Part shown: in pieces, positions 26,401 to 35,072 of the stretch
Layout of the letters: every line of letters begins with the position of its first letter
Numbering within the stretch: the stretch's first letter is position 1
NCBI GenBank assembly: GCA_964561105.1
Contig: CAZLOH010000017.1
Span: 1 to 64,000 of the forward strand
Direction of reading: 5' to 3'
Source of the DNA: JADLHS01 sp964561105
GTDB lineage: Bacteria; Verrucomicrobiota; Verrucomicrobiia; Limisphaerales; JADLHS01
DNA: 64,000 nt
Position numbers and translations under genes: made by a program
The notes under the pieces: generated by a model
Seen by the model: the letters and a program-made list of their open reading frames with translations, nothing else
Databases searched by the model: none
Told to the model about the DNA's origin: nothing

Positions 26401-29400
26401 CGGTGGGCGGGGGCATCCTGCTGAATCAGTTGGTGGGCGCGAACACGCCGTTGCTGGGCACGACCAACGGCATGACCAATCAATGGCATTTCTATGTCAT
26501 CACCAACACCTTGAATTTTACGAATGCCGCGTTCATTACGTTTCTTCCGCCCACCCTGTCCGTGCCGCGTGCCGGGGTGAACGACGATGAGTTGAACAAC
26601 GCCACGCGGGTGGAGGCGGACATTGATCTCTACGTCAGCCAGGATTACAACCTGACCAATCTCGTGCCGGCGGCCGTGGCGGCGGCCGACAAATCGCGCA
26701 CGAGCGGGGGCACGGAGTTTATTGCCTATAGCAATTCGACTCCGGGAGCGGTCTATTACATCGGCGTCAAGTCGGAGGATCAGATGGCCTCGGAGTACGC
26801 GTTCTTTGCCGGCTTCAGCTTGCTGCCCTTCAGCGAAGGCGACGGCAACGGCAACTGGATCGTGAACGGTTTTCCGCTGCCCTCGGTGATCCCCGACGGC
26901 AGCCCGTCGGATCCGGGGGCTTCGCTGGTGCTGGGTCTGGCGCTGCAACCCGCGATGATCCGCCGGCTGGTGGTCACCAACTCGTTCTACCATCAACAGC
27001 CCGGCGACCTCATTACCACGTTGAGTCATGGCCAGAAATTCAGCGTGTTGAGCAACCACCGGAGCGAGCCGGCGGGGCAATACACCGACATTTACGAAGA
27101 CAACGACGAAGAACCGGACAACCCGTTCCTGCGGCATCCGGATGGTCCGGGCAAGCTGCGCGACTTTGTGGGCGACCAAGCCACCGGCGTGTGGTTGCTG
27201 TCCACGGTGGACGATTCGCAATCGCAGACCGGCTCGGTGAACGGGCTGCGGATTCTGATTGAGCCGACGGACACTTCGGGGGGCGTGACCAATCGGATCC
27301 GCGCCCGCAGTTTCTTTTACGAGGTGGTGGATGTGCCCGTGGGGGCGACGAACCTGGAAGTGTGCGTCAACATCGTCTCGGCCAATCCCACGCCGCTGGA
27401 GCTTTACCTGCGGTATGAGGCGTTTCCGACGCGCACGGCCTATGATCACTTCCGCACCATCAATCCGCCGGGGGCGTGTCTGGATGTGACGCCGGCGGAC
27501 CTGCCGCCGCTCCGACCGGGGCGTTACTTCATTGGCGTTTACAATCCGGCCAACGTGGATCAGGAGGTCACCATCAAAGCCACAGTGACGGTGGATCCAC
27601 GGGGAGTCGTGCCGATTACCTGGGGGCAGACGGGGGAACAGGCGTTGCTCGATGACGCGATCACCAATTTCACCACGGTGGTGACGAACAATGCGCGCAT
27701 CGCGCAGGTGGAGGTGGGGCTGCGCATTGACCATCCGCGCGTGTCAGATCTGGCAGTCACGTTGATCAGCCCGCGTGGCACACGGGTGTTGCTCGTCGAG
27801 AATCGCGGAGGTACCAACGCGGGCGGATTTGGCAGCTCGCTGGTGGTGTCCAACTTCGTTCCGGTGTCGGCCGATGGCGGGCCCAACCCGCAAACCAACT
27901 ATGTGGACACCGGCGCGACGACCGGCACGGTGACGATCAACTACGACTTTTTCGATGTGCCGGACCGGATGACGGTGTACTACGAGAACCTGGCCGTGCC
28001 GATCCTGGATACCGGGATGATTTCGGGGGCGGGCCGGTTCACGGTGAATTATGGACCGGGGACTTCGACGACGCTGGAAATCCGGATGAACGAGTTTGGC
28101 AACACCAACAGCACCACCAAGTGGAATTACACGGTGAGTTCGACCAGCCAGTCGCAGAGTTATCTGACCTTCACCGAGAACACCAATCTGACGACCACGC
28201 CGATCAAGTTTGCGTCACCGCCGTTCGTGGGCACCACCGGGGCGAACATCCCGATCAGCGGGTTTGAATGGCCGCCCACGGCGTCGGGTAATTACTTTGG
28301 GCCGGCGGCGGGAACGCCGGACGGCTGGAGTGTCCAGACGACCGATCCGGTGATGGTGGTATCCAATCCGCCGCCAGCCGATACCGGCAGCCAATCCCTC
28401 GCGCTTCGTTCGGGCCAGCTCCTGCGCAATCTTCCGACGATCCCACAACATTCCTATCGGTTGAACTTTGCCCATCGCCGCGCGCCAAGTCTGGAGGGTC
28501 TGGTCAGTTGGTGGCCGGGTGATCAAACGCCAGCGGATATTGTTGGAACGAACGTGGGTACGCTGGTGGGCGGAACGACGTTTGCCGCAGGCGAAGTCAA
28601 TTCGGGTTTTCGCTTTAACGGAATAGACTCACGGGTTCTCGTTGCGGATGCCGACGACCTGGACTTTACCAACGCCATGACGGCGGAGGTGTGGATCAAC
28701 CCGACGCTTTGGGGCGGCACGCCTCGGGAGATTTTATCGAAATGGGGAGGGCCGTCGGATCAGCGAAGTTATACCTTCTCCATAAACACTTCCGGTCTGG
28801 CTTATTTTGCCGTTTGTAGCGATGGGGGATTCAACTTTGCGACGGTGTTTAGTACGACTGTGATCCCCACCGGCCAATGGACACACCTCGCGGCCACTTA
28901 TGATGGGGCCAATCTCAGGATGTATGTCAACGGAGTCCTCGAAAGCACCGTACCGTGGGCCCAAGGCATTTTCCGCGGGACCGCTCCCGTGGCCATCGGC
29001 GCCACGTTAACATTCGGCACCAGTGCCACTTCGTTCTTTAATGGTGTGATTGACGAGCCGTCAGTTTACCGGCGCGCGTTAACCGCCGCCGAAGTGGCCG
29101 ACGTCTATGCAGCCGGGGCGGCGGGCAAGTGTGGCATGAAGTTCCCGCCGGAAGTGTGCCCTCCGGTTGGCGCGCAAATCTTCGTGCCGGGACAGGTGAC
29201 CAATACATTCCTGGGCGATACGAACTGGCAAACCGGCGGCTTGATCTTCCGGGCGACGGCGAACACCACTCCAGTCGGACTCGCGCCCGCAGTCATTGCC
29301 GGCCACTATTATCAGTTTGTGCGGACGAATATCTCCTGGTCGGATGCGCTGTTGACCGCCGCGAGCCTGAGCACCAACGGCCTCACGGCGCACCTGGCGA

Positions 29401-31172
29401 CGATCACCTCGGCGGCAGAGAATGACTACCTCCGGGCGACCTTCGGCACCAATCTCGGCAACGAGTTCGCCTGGATCGGCGGGCAGGAGCCCCTGGCCGA
29501 TGGCTTGTGGAAATGGGTGACCGGCCCGGAGGCGAATTTGCCGATCTCAATGAATGCCGCACCGCTGCCGCCGTTTAATTACGCGAACTGGGGCAGTACG
29601 GCGCCGAATCCAGGCAAGGTGAACGCCGACTATCTGGCGTTCAATCTCGGGACGGCTTTCAATGGCGTCAACAACGGCCAATGGGCGGACTCCGGGCCCA
29701 CCAACAGTGCGACCGATCCCGTGGTGGGTTTCCTGGTGGAATTCGAGCCAATCCCGCCGGAGACATCCGGCGTGTTGGTGGACTCGTTCTCATTGCAGGA
29801 AGCCGCCGGGCCGCTGTACGTGCTGCCGGAGGAATCGCTCGACATCTTGAAGGGCGAAAATGCCAAGGGCACCTGGCAGCTTGAAATCTGGGACTCCCGC
29901 ACCGGCAAGACCAACAACGTGTCCCTCGTTGCCTGGCAGTTGCAGTTTGTCTTCATCCCCGACGCGGCGGCGGCGCGTGGCTTGCCGCCCTGCACACCCT
30001 TCTCGACCAAGATTCCGCCCGGCCAGACGTTCTATTATATCGTGGACGTGCCCGCCCCGGCGCGCTTTGCCACGAACTGGTTGTTCCAGGCCAGCGGCCC
30101 GTTGAATTTCTATTTCAATCAGACCGTTCCGCCCGGGTTTGGTGGAACCAACGTGGGTGATGTCGTCTTTACGAACAACGCCACCGATTGCACGCGAATC
30201 ATGAGCGCCAACCCCACGGGCTATCCCGCGCCCCCGTTGCTGCCCGGTCAGCGTTATTACCTGGCCGTCGAGAACCCGGGCGCGGTCAACGTGTCCTACA
30301 CGGTGCAGGTGTGTTTCGATCTCTCGGAGATTCCGCCTTCGATTCCGCTGGCCAGTGGAGCGGAGAATTGCGCCACCAATGACACTTCCCTGGGCATTGA
30401 TTACTACCGGTTCACTGTTTCCAGCAATGCTGTTCGGGCGCAGTTTGAAATTGATAATCCCAGTGGCGACATGACGCTCCTGGTGCGTCGCGAACTGCCT
30501 CCAACCTTCGCGGTTTATGATTACCTCAGCGCGAACCCGTTCACGAGCGATGAACTGATCACAGTCTTTGATTACAGCTCGCCGGTGGCCTTGACCCCGG
30601 GCGACTGGTATCTGGGCGCGGCGAATCTCTCGCCGGGGCCGGTCACGTATTGCATCAAGGCGACCGAATGGACCGAATACGGCCCGACGCTGGTGATCAC
30701 CAACTGGTACGTCTCGAGCAACAGCTTCTGCCTCACCTGGACCTCGTTGCCGGGCGTGAAGTATTTTGTCGAAGGCGTGACGAATCTGGGCAGCACCAAC
30801 TGGGTGGCCGTGTCCCCGACGCTTACCGCCACGGATTATGCCACGACCTATTGCGTGCCGTTGCCGTCGCCGTATCAGTTCTTCCGCGTCCGGGAAGGGG
30901 TGGTCATCAACTCCGCCCCGACGACGCCGGTCATCACGCGGATCGAGCATGTGCTCAATGGTTATCTGCTCAGTTGGAGCGGGCCGGTGACCGCGCAATA
31001 TCAGGTGCAATGGTCGCCCTCGCTGATTCCACCGCCGCCGGTGACGTGGACGGCGTTTACCAACCCGCCGGTGGTCACTTCGGCGACGGGCCTGTTCCAG
31101 TTCCTCGACGACGGTTCGGAAACCGGTGGGTTTGCCTCACCGCACTACTATCGGCTCCTGCTCCTGCCGTGA
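23448..31172 (+). CDS. Giant multidomain S8 subtilisin-like protease, 2574 aa
   Basis: Secreted or membrane-anchored serine protease. A hydrophobic segment at residues ~7-25 serves as signal or anchor. Catalytic triad: D315 in NLNDSGVSVDHPDL, H343 in SGHGTFVAGIIAG, S713 in YESGTSMAAADVSGTLA; oxyanion Asn452 in FVFSAGNQ. The ~260-residue gap between Asn452 and Ser713 holds an inserted domain. Downstream are PPC/P-domain-like beta modules (P-type half at ~1415-1570), a LamG module (~1677-1896, LVSWWPGDQ...IDEPSVYRRALT), a C-type-lectin-like module (~1948-2103, HLATITSAAENDYL...NNGQWAD), a P-domain C-terminal half (~2130-2171, GTWQLEIWDSRTG), and a tail ending near FFRVREG plus an Fn3-like end. 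It lies 26 nt after the PilX-like gene and could be exported by it. Confidence 0.88.
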   Translation: MRARPLIWLTLGLVLLVGVLVFRGLEPRPAVAPPKLPVVMPVATVRPVPVATTNQTTVSEATAPAFVAGAKRPADGDSTNQLARRLTNTTRTAGQLLRDDHAILLENALVDTSRPLGFSVPASLQRSGEPGSYIVQARGVVDNGFRAALAAAGATIVSYIPNNAYLVRASAETADRLAAAPQTQAVLPYEPVYKLKSGLFGLALDQSPLPPGTRLNLLGFTGARDELAAALQQQGMPVVGESGSPFGPVFTVQPPEGATWTELARLGAVQVVEVATARQAANDLSRVQVAVAADSQTTNNYLGLTGSNVLVNLNDSGVSVDHPDLVSRVFPEFPALGTDASGHGTFVAGIIAGDGTKSLTVTNASGSINPGTNSQYRGLAPAAEVYLQSIADTDQALQEGAARTNALISNNSWNYGGNTYGIADSSYDAAVRDALPGVTGSQPVLFVFSAGNQGDGNDDGLGGDPESVLSPGTAKNSITVGATELPRNITNEVTKITTSGQNTSTNTGTPWKGMTSSANQVAAFSSRGNVGIGVEGDFGRFKPDVVAPGTFVVSTRSTTWDEAAYYNPTSHVVATFRNLIVQTNANFTNSLFLPFNAVGFSLTLRPNRNSPTPFPSLPIFVRRDAVPWPLATAEFIRTNSVQVPPDGGGVGANVDQYWHYIVGNSTTQNVSFDLVTDVLLTNDLGDYYEVLSNLNNSISGTPPYYYRYESGTSMAAADVSGTLALMQEFFAQRMGALHITNSPALMKALLINGARSVGSLYDFEVQNSINYQGWGMIKLANSIPGSLTNNLTSVNTVSNSLFFFDQSPTNALATGQSQTRQISLNAESQYLPLRVTLVWTDPPGNPAAGVKLVNDLDLVVTNLDTGEVYFGNDIPANSTVTSAWDPNSPPNPDSVNNVENVYLNPAFTPLGSNYTVTVRARRVNVNAVYAQTNDVVQDYALVISSGNGEVPDALHLEKVQPVVLPAVSGFPEVTAVTNQFAGNPTVGGGILLNQLVGANTPLLGTTNGMTNQWHFYVITNTLNFTNAAFITFLPPTLSVPRAGVNDDELNNATRVEADIDLYVSQDYNLTNLVPAAVAAADKSRTSGGTEFIAYSNSTPGAVYYIGVKSEDQMASEYAFFAGFSLLPFSEGDGNGNWIVNGFPLPSVIPDGSPSDPGASLVLGLALQPAMIRRLVVTNSFYHQQPGDLITTLSHGQKFSVLSNHRSEPAGQYTDIYEDNDEEPDNPFLRHPDGPGKLRDFVGDQATGVWLLSTVDDSQSQTGSVNGLRILIEPTDTSGGVTNRIRARSFFYEVVDVPVGATNLEVCVNIVSANPTPLELYLRYEAFPTRTAYDHFRTINPPGACLDVTPADLPPLRPGRYFIGVYNPANVDQEVTIKATVTVDPRGVVPITWGQTGEQALLDDAITNFTTVVTNNARIAQVEVGLRIDHPRVSDLAVTLISPRGTRVLLVENRGGTNAGGFGSSLVVSNFVPVSADGGPNPQTNYVDTGATTGTVTINYDFFDVPDRMTVYYENLAVPILDTGMISGAGRFTVNYGPGTSTTLEIRMNEFGNTNSTTKWNYTVSSTSQSQSYLTFTENTNLTTTPIKFASPPFVGTTGANIPISGFEWPPTASGNYFGPAAGTPDGWSVQTTDPVMVVSNPPPADTGSQSLALRSGQLLRNLPTIPQHSYRLNFAHRRAPSLEGLVSWWPGDQTPADIVGTNVGTLVGGTTFAAGEVNSGFRFNGIDSRVLVADADDLDFTNAMTAEVWINPTLWGGTPREILSKWGGPSDQRSYTFSINTSGLAYFAVCSDGGFNFATVFSTTVIPTGQWTHLAATYDGANLRMYVNGVLESTVPWAQGIFRGTAPVAIGATLTFGTSATSFFNGVIDEPSVYRRALTAAEVADVYAAGAAGKCGMKFPPEVCPPVGAQIFVPGQVTNTFLGDTNWQTGGLIFRATANTTPVGLAPAVIAGHYYQFVRTNISWSDALLTAASLSTNGLTAHLATITSAAENDYLRATFGTNLGNEFAWIGGQEPLADGLWKWVTGPEANLPISMNAAPLPPFNYANWGSTAPNPGKVNADYLAFNLGTAFNGVNNGQWADSGPTNSATDPVVGFLVEFEPIPPETSGVLVDSFSLQEAAGPLYVLPEESLDILKGENAKGTWQLEIWDSRTGKTNNVSLVAWQLQFVFIPDAAAARGLPPCTPFSTKIPPGQTFYYIVDVPAPARFATNWLFQASGPLNFYFNQTVPPGFGGTNVGDVVFTNNATDCTRIMSANPTGYPAPPLLPGQRYYLAVENPGAVNVSYTVQVCFDLSEIPPSIPLASGAENCATNDTSLGIDYYRFTVSSNAVRAQFEIDNPSGDMTLLVRRELPPTFAVYDYLSANPFTSDELITVFDYSSPVALTPGDWYLGAANLSPGPVTYCIKATEWTEYGPTLVITNWYVSSNSFCLTWTSLPGVKYFVEGVTNLGSTNWVAVSPTLTATDYATTYCVPLPSPYQFFRVREGVVINSAPTTPVITRIEHVLNGYLLSWSGPVTAQYQVQWSPSLIPPPPVTWTAFTNPPVVTSATGLFQFLDDGSETGGFASPHYYRLLLLP

Positions 31173-31297
31173 GGTCGGTTCGTGATCTCGGGTGCGCGGC
31201 CCATTGACCCACACAGGTCGGGATGGGAATGAGCAAGTCAAAGCATCGTGGCCGAGTAGTGGCTACGATGCCACTGGCGCCGATACTGGCTGCCGCG

Positions 31298-32323
31298 TCA
31301 GGCCTTCGCAGAAATCTCCAGCATCCGCTCAATGGGCAGACGGGCGCGCTGGATGATGTGTTCGGGCAGTTCGATGCGGGGGGCAAGCAGCTTCATGCAG
31401 TCGCGCACCTTCTCCAGCGTATTCAGCTTCATGAATTTACACTCGCTGCACCGGCAGTTGTCGCTGGGCAGTTGCATGGCATTGAAGGTCGGCGCGCAAA
31501 TGAATTCTTTGCCGGGACATTCCTTCTGCATCCGATGGATGATGCCGGATTCCGTCACAATGATGAACTGCTTTGCCGGATTCGTCCGGCAGTAGGTGAT
31601 CATTTTTTCCGTCGAGCAAACGGCATCGGCCAGTTCGCGGACTTCGCGCAAGGATTCCGGGTGAACGACCACCTTCGCCTGCGGAAATTTGGCGCGCATC
31701 GCGAGCAGCGCATCGCGCCGGAACTCGACATGCGCGTAACAATTGCCGCGCCACAACGTCATCGGGCGGCCCGTTTGCTCCATCACCCATTGACCCAGGT
31801 TCTCGTCCGGTACGAACAGCAGGTCCTTGCCGGCCGGAGCGGCCCGGACGATTTTCTCCGCGTTGCCGCTGGTGACGATGACATCGCACAGCGCTTTTAC
31901 GGCGGCGCTGCAATTGATATAGGCGATGGTCCAAAAATTCGGATTCGTGGCTTGCAACGCGGCGAGTTTCTCGGCGGGGCAACTTTCTTCGAGTGAACAG
32001 CCGGCCTCCTTGTCCGGCAGCACCACGATTTTGTTCGGGTTCAAAATCTTCGCCGTCTCGGCCATGAAATGCACTCCGCAAAACACAATCACATCGGCAC
32101 TCGTTTTTGCCGCCTGCTGCGCGAGGCCAAGGGAATCGCCCACGTAGTCGGCCATGTCCTGGATTCCTCCGACCTGGTAATTGTGCGCGAGGATGACGGC
32201 GTTGAGCTGCTGCTTGAGGGCAAAGATTTCCTCGGCCAGTGGGTCAAAACGATTGTTCCGAACCGACGGCCGAGTGCGCGGGGTGCTGGTGTCTCGCGCG
32301 GGAACTTCGGCGATGTTCATCAT
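31298..32323 (-). CDS. nadA: Quinolinate synthase
   Basis: [4Fe-4S] enzyme condensing iminoaspartate and dihydroxyacetone phosphate to quinolinate in NAD synthesis. 341 aa. Family blocks: VILAHNYQVGGIQDMADYVG, SADVIVFCGVHFMAETAKIL (first cluster Cys), PDKEAGCSLEESCP, EFICAPTFN, and CRCSECKFMKLNTLEKVRDC near the C-terminus with further cluster cysteines. No nadB or nadC is next to it. It is divergent from the pyrophosphatase gene, with 132 nt between. Confidence 0.96.
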   Translation of the reverse strand: MMNIAEVPARDTSTPRTRPSVRNNRFDPLAEEIFALKQQLNAVILAHNYQVGGIQDMADYVGDSLGLAQQAAKTSADVIVFCGVHFMAETAKILNPNKIVVLPDKEAGCSLEESCPAEKLAALQATNPNFWTIAYINCSAAVKALCDVIVTSGNAEKIVRAAPAGKDLLFVPDENLGQWVMEQTGRPMTLWRGNCYAHVEFRRDALLAMRAKFPQAKVVVHPESLREVRELADAVCSTEKMITYCRTNPAKQFIIVTESGIIHRMQKECPGKEFICAPTFNAMQLPSDNCRCSECKFMKLNTLEKVRDCMKLLAPRIELPEHIIQRARLPIERMLEISAKA

Positions 32324-32455
32324 GAAACCAAACTAGCGTGAGCGCGGGGTGGGGTCAATTCGGCGGTCGGTGGTCGGAGAATGAATTTCATCCTCGCAAC
32401 GAGCGCGTTTTTCTTGCTGCTCCCTCCGACTGCCCGTACTGTGCGCGCCTGTCGC

Positions 32456-34108
32456 ATGAGTGAAATCCTGGTTATTGGTCATCGCAATCCGGACACGGAC
32501 GCCATTTGTTCGGCGGTCGGCTACGCGGAGTTCAAACGCCGCACCGGCCTGCCCGAGGCCGTGGCCGCCCGCTGTGGCGACACGAACGACCGGATTGACT
32601 TTGTGTTGAGCACCTTCGGGGTGCCGGCGCCGAAGTTTGTGGCCGACGTTTCTCCCAAGGTGCGCGACGTGATGCAGACGCGCATCCTGAGCGTAACCCC
32701 GGAGGCAACCGCCGCGGACGCGCTCAGTTTGATGGATGAGCGGAACATTCGCATCCTGCCGGTCCTGGGCGATGGGCAACGGTGTTGCGGGCTGTTGTCG
32801 CTTTTCAAGCTGAGCAAGTTTCTCTTTCCCAGCGCCAATCGTCTGGTGGATTCGCGACGCGTGCTGTCCTCGCTTACGAACCTGGCCCGGACGTTGCACG
32901 GCGAATTGCTGGTGGCGCACGAACCTGACGGCGAGGAGGATTTGACCTTGATGATCGGGGCCATGAGTCTGGAATCCTTTGCCGAGCGGCTCGATACTTT
33001 TCCCCGGGAAAAACTTGCGGTCGTGGTTGGCGATCGGTGGGACATTCAGAATCTGGCCATTCGCGAAGGTGTGCGGGCGGTGATTGTGACCGGCGGATTA
33101 AAGGTGGAAGCCAAAACCATCGAAGCCGCCCGGCGCAAGCAGGTCAGCCTGATCACCTCGCCTCACGACACCGCCACCACCGCCTCGTTTTGTCGCGCGG
33201 CGGTGGCGGTGCGCCACGTGTTGAACGAGGAGTTCCTGTGCTTTCGTGAACACGCGCCATTGGCGGTGGTGCGCGATGAGGCGACGTCGTCCGGCTTCCA
33301 GATTTTTCCCGTGCTGGATGCGCAGGGACAGACGGTTGGCATCCTCTCGAAATCGGACTTTCTCAAGACCGTGACCCGCAAATTGATTCTGGTGGATCAC
33401 AACGAACTGTCGCAAGCGGTGCAGGGGGCGGACGAAGTGGAAATCATCGAGATCATTGACCATCATCGCATCGGCGCGCTGACGACGCATCAGCCCATTC
33501 TTTTTCGCAACGAACCGGTGGGTTCGACCAGCACGATTGTGGCGGATTGCTTTTTCCGGCAGCAGGTGGAACTGCCGCCGCCCATTGCCGGATTGCTGCT
33601 GGCCGGTCTGGTTTCCGATACGCTGAATCTCACCTCGCCCACGACAACTCCCCGTGACGCCGAGGTGTTGCGGAAGCTTGAGCAAATCTCTGCGGTCAAC
33701 GCGCGTGAATTTACGGACAAGCTCTTCGCCTCCGGCTCATTGCTCACGCTCAAGGCGGCGCCGACGGCCATCACCACGGATTGCAAGGAGTACACCGAAG
33801 GCCCGGCAAAGTTCAGCGTGGCGCAGATCGAGGAAATCGGCTTCGGCCAGTTCTGGAAACGCAAGGTCGAGTTGCTGGCGGCTTTGGAGGAGTATTGCCG
33901 GCAGCGACGGTATTTGTTTTCGGCGTTGTTGGTTACCGATGTGACCACGCAGAATTCGTTGCTGGTGATGGCCGGTAACGGTGACTTCATCACGCAGATT
34001 GATTACCCCCGGGTGGAGCCCGGAATTTTTGAATTACGGGATGTCGTCTCGCGCAAGAAGCAATTGCTCCCGTACCTGACCCATAGTCTTCGACAATTTC
34101 GTCCGTAA
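32456..34108 (+). CDS. CBS-domain manganese-dependent inorganic pyrophosphatase
   Basis: Family II pyrophosphatase (DHH/DHHA2) of 550 aa; simple PPases of this family are ~310 aa. Domain order: DHH start VIGHRNPDTDAICSAVGY (residues ~6-23), a CBS motif (~68-125, RDVMQTRILSVTPEATAADA), a DRTGG-like domain (~130-250), a second CBS (~265-310), then the DHH metal site IIDHHRIG near residue 334 and DHHA2 to the end. In such enzymes adenine nucleotides bound to CBS/DRTGG regulate hydrolysis. ATG 32456 is chosen because the frame upstream adds a spurious hydrophobic stretch. Confidence 0.93.
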   Translation: MSEILVIGHRNPDTDAICSAVGYAEFKRRTGLPEAVAARCGDTNDRIDFVLSTFGVPAPKFVADVSPKVRDVMQTRILSVTPEATAADALSLMDERNIRILPVLGDGQRCCGLLSLFKLSKFLFPSANRLVDSRRVLSSLTNLARTLHGELLVAHEPDGEEDLTLMIGAMSLESFAERLDTFPREKLAVVVGDRWDIQNLAIREGVRAVIVTGGLKVEAKTIEAARRKQVSLITSPHDTATTASFCRAAVAVRHVLNEEFLCFREHAPLAVVRDEATSSGFQIFPVLDAQGQTVGILSKSDFLKTVTRKLILVDHNELSQAVQGADEVEIIEIIDHHRIGALTTHQPILFRNEPVGSTSTIVADCFFRQQVELPPPIAGLLLAGLVSDTLNLTSPTTTPRDAEVLRKLEQISAVNAREFTDKLFASGSLLTLKAAPTAITTDCKEYTEGPAKFSVAQIEEIGFGQFWKRKVELLAALEEYCRQRRYLFSALLVTDVTTQNSLLVMAGNGDFITQIDYPRVEPGIFELRDVVSRKKQLLPYLTHSLRQFRP

Positions 34109-34250
34109 ACTCCGGCTTCCGGCAGGCCGGGAAACCCGCCCGGCGGGAGGTCGCCCGTGGCACATTTCGTGCGCTTGGACGGGAAGCTCGTACCGGTTGA
34201 AGTTGGACCAAGGACTTCGCCTCCGAGCCTGACGTATGATTATCACACAA

Positions 34251-35039
34251 ATGAAACGCAACCGCCAAGTCGCGGCATGGTGTCTGGCTTTGACGCTCTG
34301 GATCGGGCTGGCCGGCCCGGCGGTTTGGGCGATGGACGTGCGCCTGCCCACGCTCAAAAGCGGGACAGATTCATTTACAAATGTGACAGTGTACGACAAG
34401 TCCGAGACGGATATTTTCATCCGGCACTCCCGCGGATTCGGCAACGTAAAAATCAGCAGTCTCGACGACGCAACCCAAATTCTCCTGGGTTTTAAGGCAG
34501 CTCCCACGGTCGTCGAAGCCGCCTCCGCCGATTCCAGCAGCTCCGCCGCCGTGCAAAAGATGCGGACCAGTCTGGCGGCGGCGCACGTGAAACTTCCGTC
34601 CGAGTCGGAACTGCTCAAGCTCGCTTCCCAGTATCGGCTGACTCCGAATCAGTTGATGATCGTGGCGGCACTGGTGGCGTTGGCCTATCTGTTATATTGC
34701 TCCTGCCTGAAGCGAATCTGCCTCAATGCCGGAAGTCAACCTGGCTTTCTGGTCTGGCTGCCCATTCTGCAAATCTTCCCATTGCTTCGCGCCGCGCAGA
34801 TGCCCGCCTGGTGGTTTGTGATTTTTCTCCTGCCAGTTCTGAACGTCCTCGCGCACATCTTGTGGTGCTTTCGTATCGTCAAGGCCTGCGGCAAGGGTAG
34901 CTTGGTGGCCGTGTTCCTGATCCTGCCGGTGACCAACGTCCTGGCTTTTCTGTACCTCGCCTTGTCCAAGGGTAATGAGTCATCGGAAGCAACCGGGGTC
35001 AAATTCGATGGCCGTACCGCCAGCTTGGCGGAGGCTTGA
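34251..35039 (+). CDS. DUF5684-like membrane protein with signal peptide
   Basis: 262 aa of unknown function. Signal peptide MKRNRQVAAWCLALTLWIGL with likely cleavage after VWA. Residues ~27-65 form a small beta-type domain (SFTNVTVYDKSETDIFIRHS...VKISSLDDATQ), similar to short SH3-like segments seen on such proteins. Three or four membrane spans follow from ~145 on. The segment PGFLVWLPILQIFPLLRAAQ with MPAWWFVIFLLPVLNVLAHI matches the DUF5684/membrane-signal-peptidase-partner type. It converges on the PiT gene. Role unknown. Confidence 0.65.
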   Translation: MKRNRQVAAWCLALTLWIGLAGPAVWAMDVRLPTLKSGTDSFTNVTVYDKSETDIFIRHSRGFGNVKISSLDDATQILLGFKAAPTVVEAASADSSSSAAVQKMRTSLAAAHVKLPSESELLKLASQYRLTPNQLMIVAALVALAYLLYCSCLKRICLNAGSQPGFLVWLPILQIFPLLRAAQMPAWWFVIFLLPVLNVLAHILWCFRIVKACGKGSLVAVFLILPVTNVLAFLYLALSKGNESSEATGVKFDGRTASLAEA

Positions 35040-35072
35040 CGTTCGGTTGGCCGCAGCCTCGGTGAACTCAGG

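Noticed and set aside
24177..27734. 1185-codon open frame on the minus strand inside the subtilase gene
   Set aside because: It is rich in Arg, His and Gly and has no recognisable domain, and it lies antisense to clear protease motifs. Long shadow frames are expected in GC-rich coding DNA.
23448..31172. The giant subtilase as the mycosin of the WXG/FtsK locus
   Set aside because: Mycosins are ~400-500-aa membrane-anchored proteases encoded beside the ATPase. This protein is 2574 aa, 7 kb away on the other strand, and follows the pseudopilin cassette.
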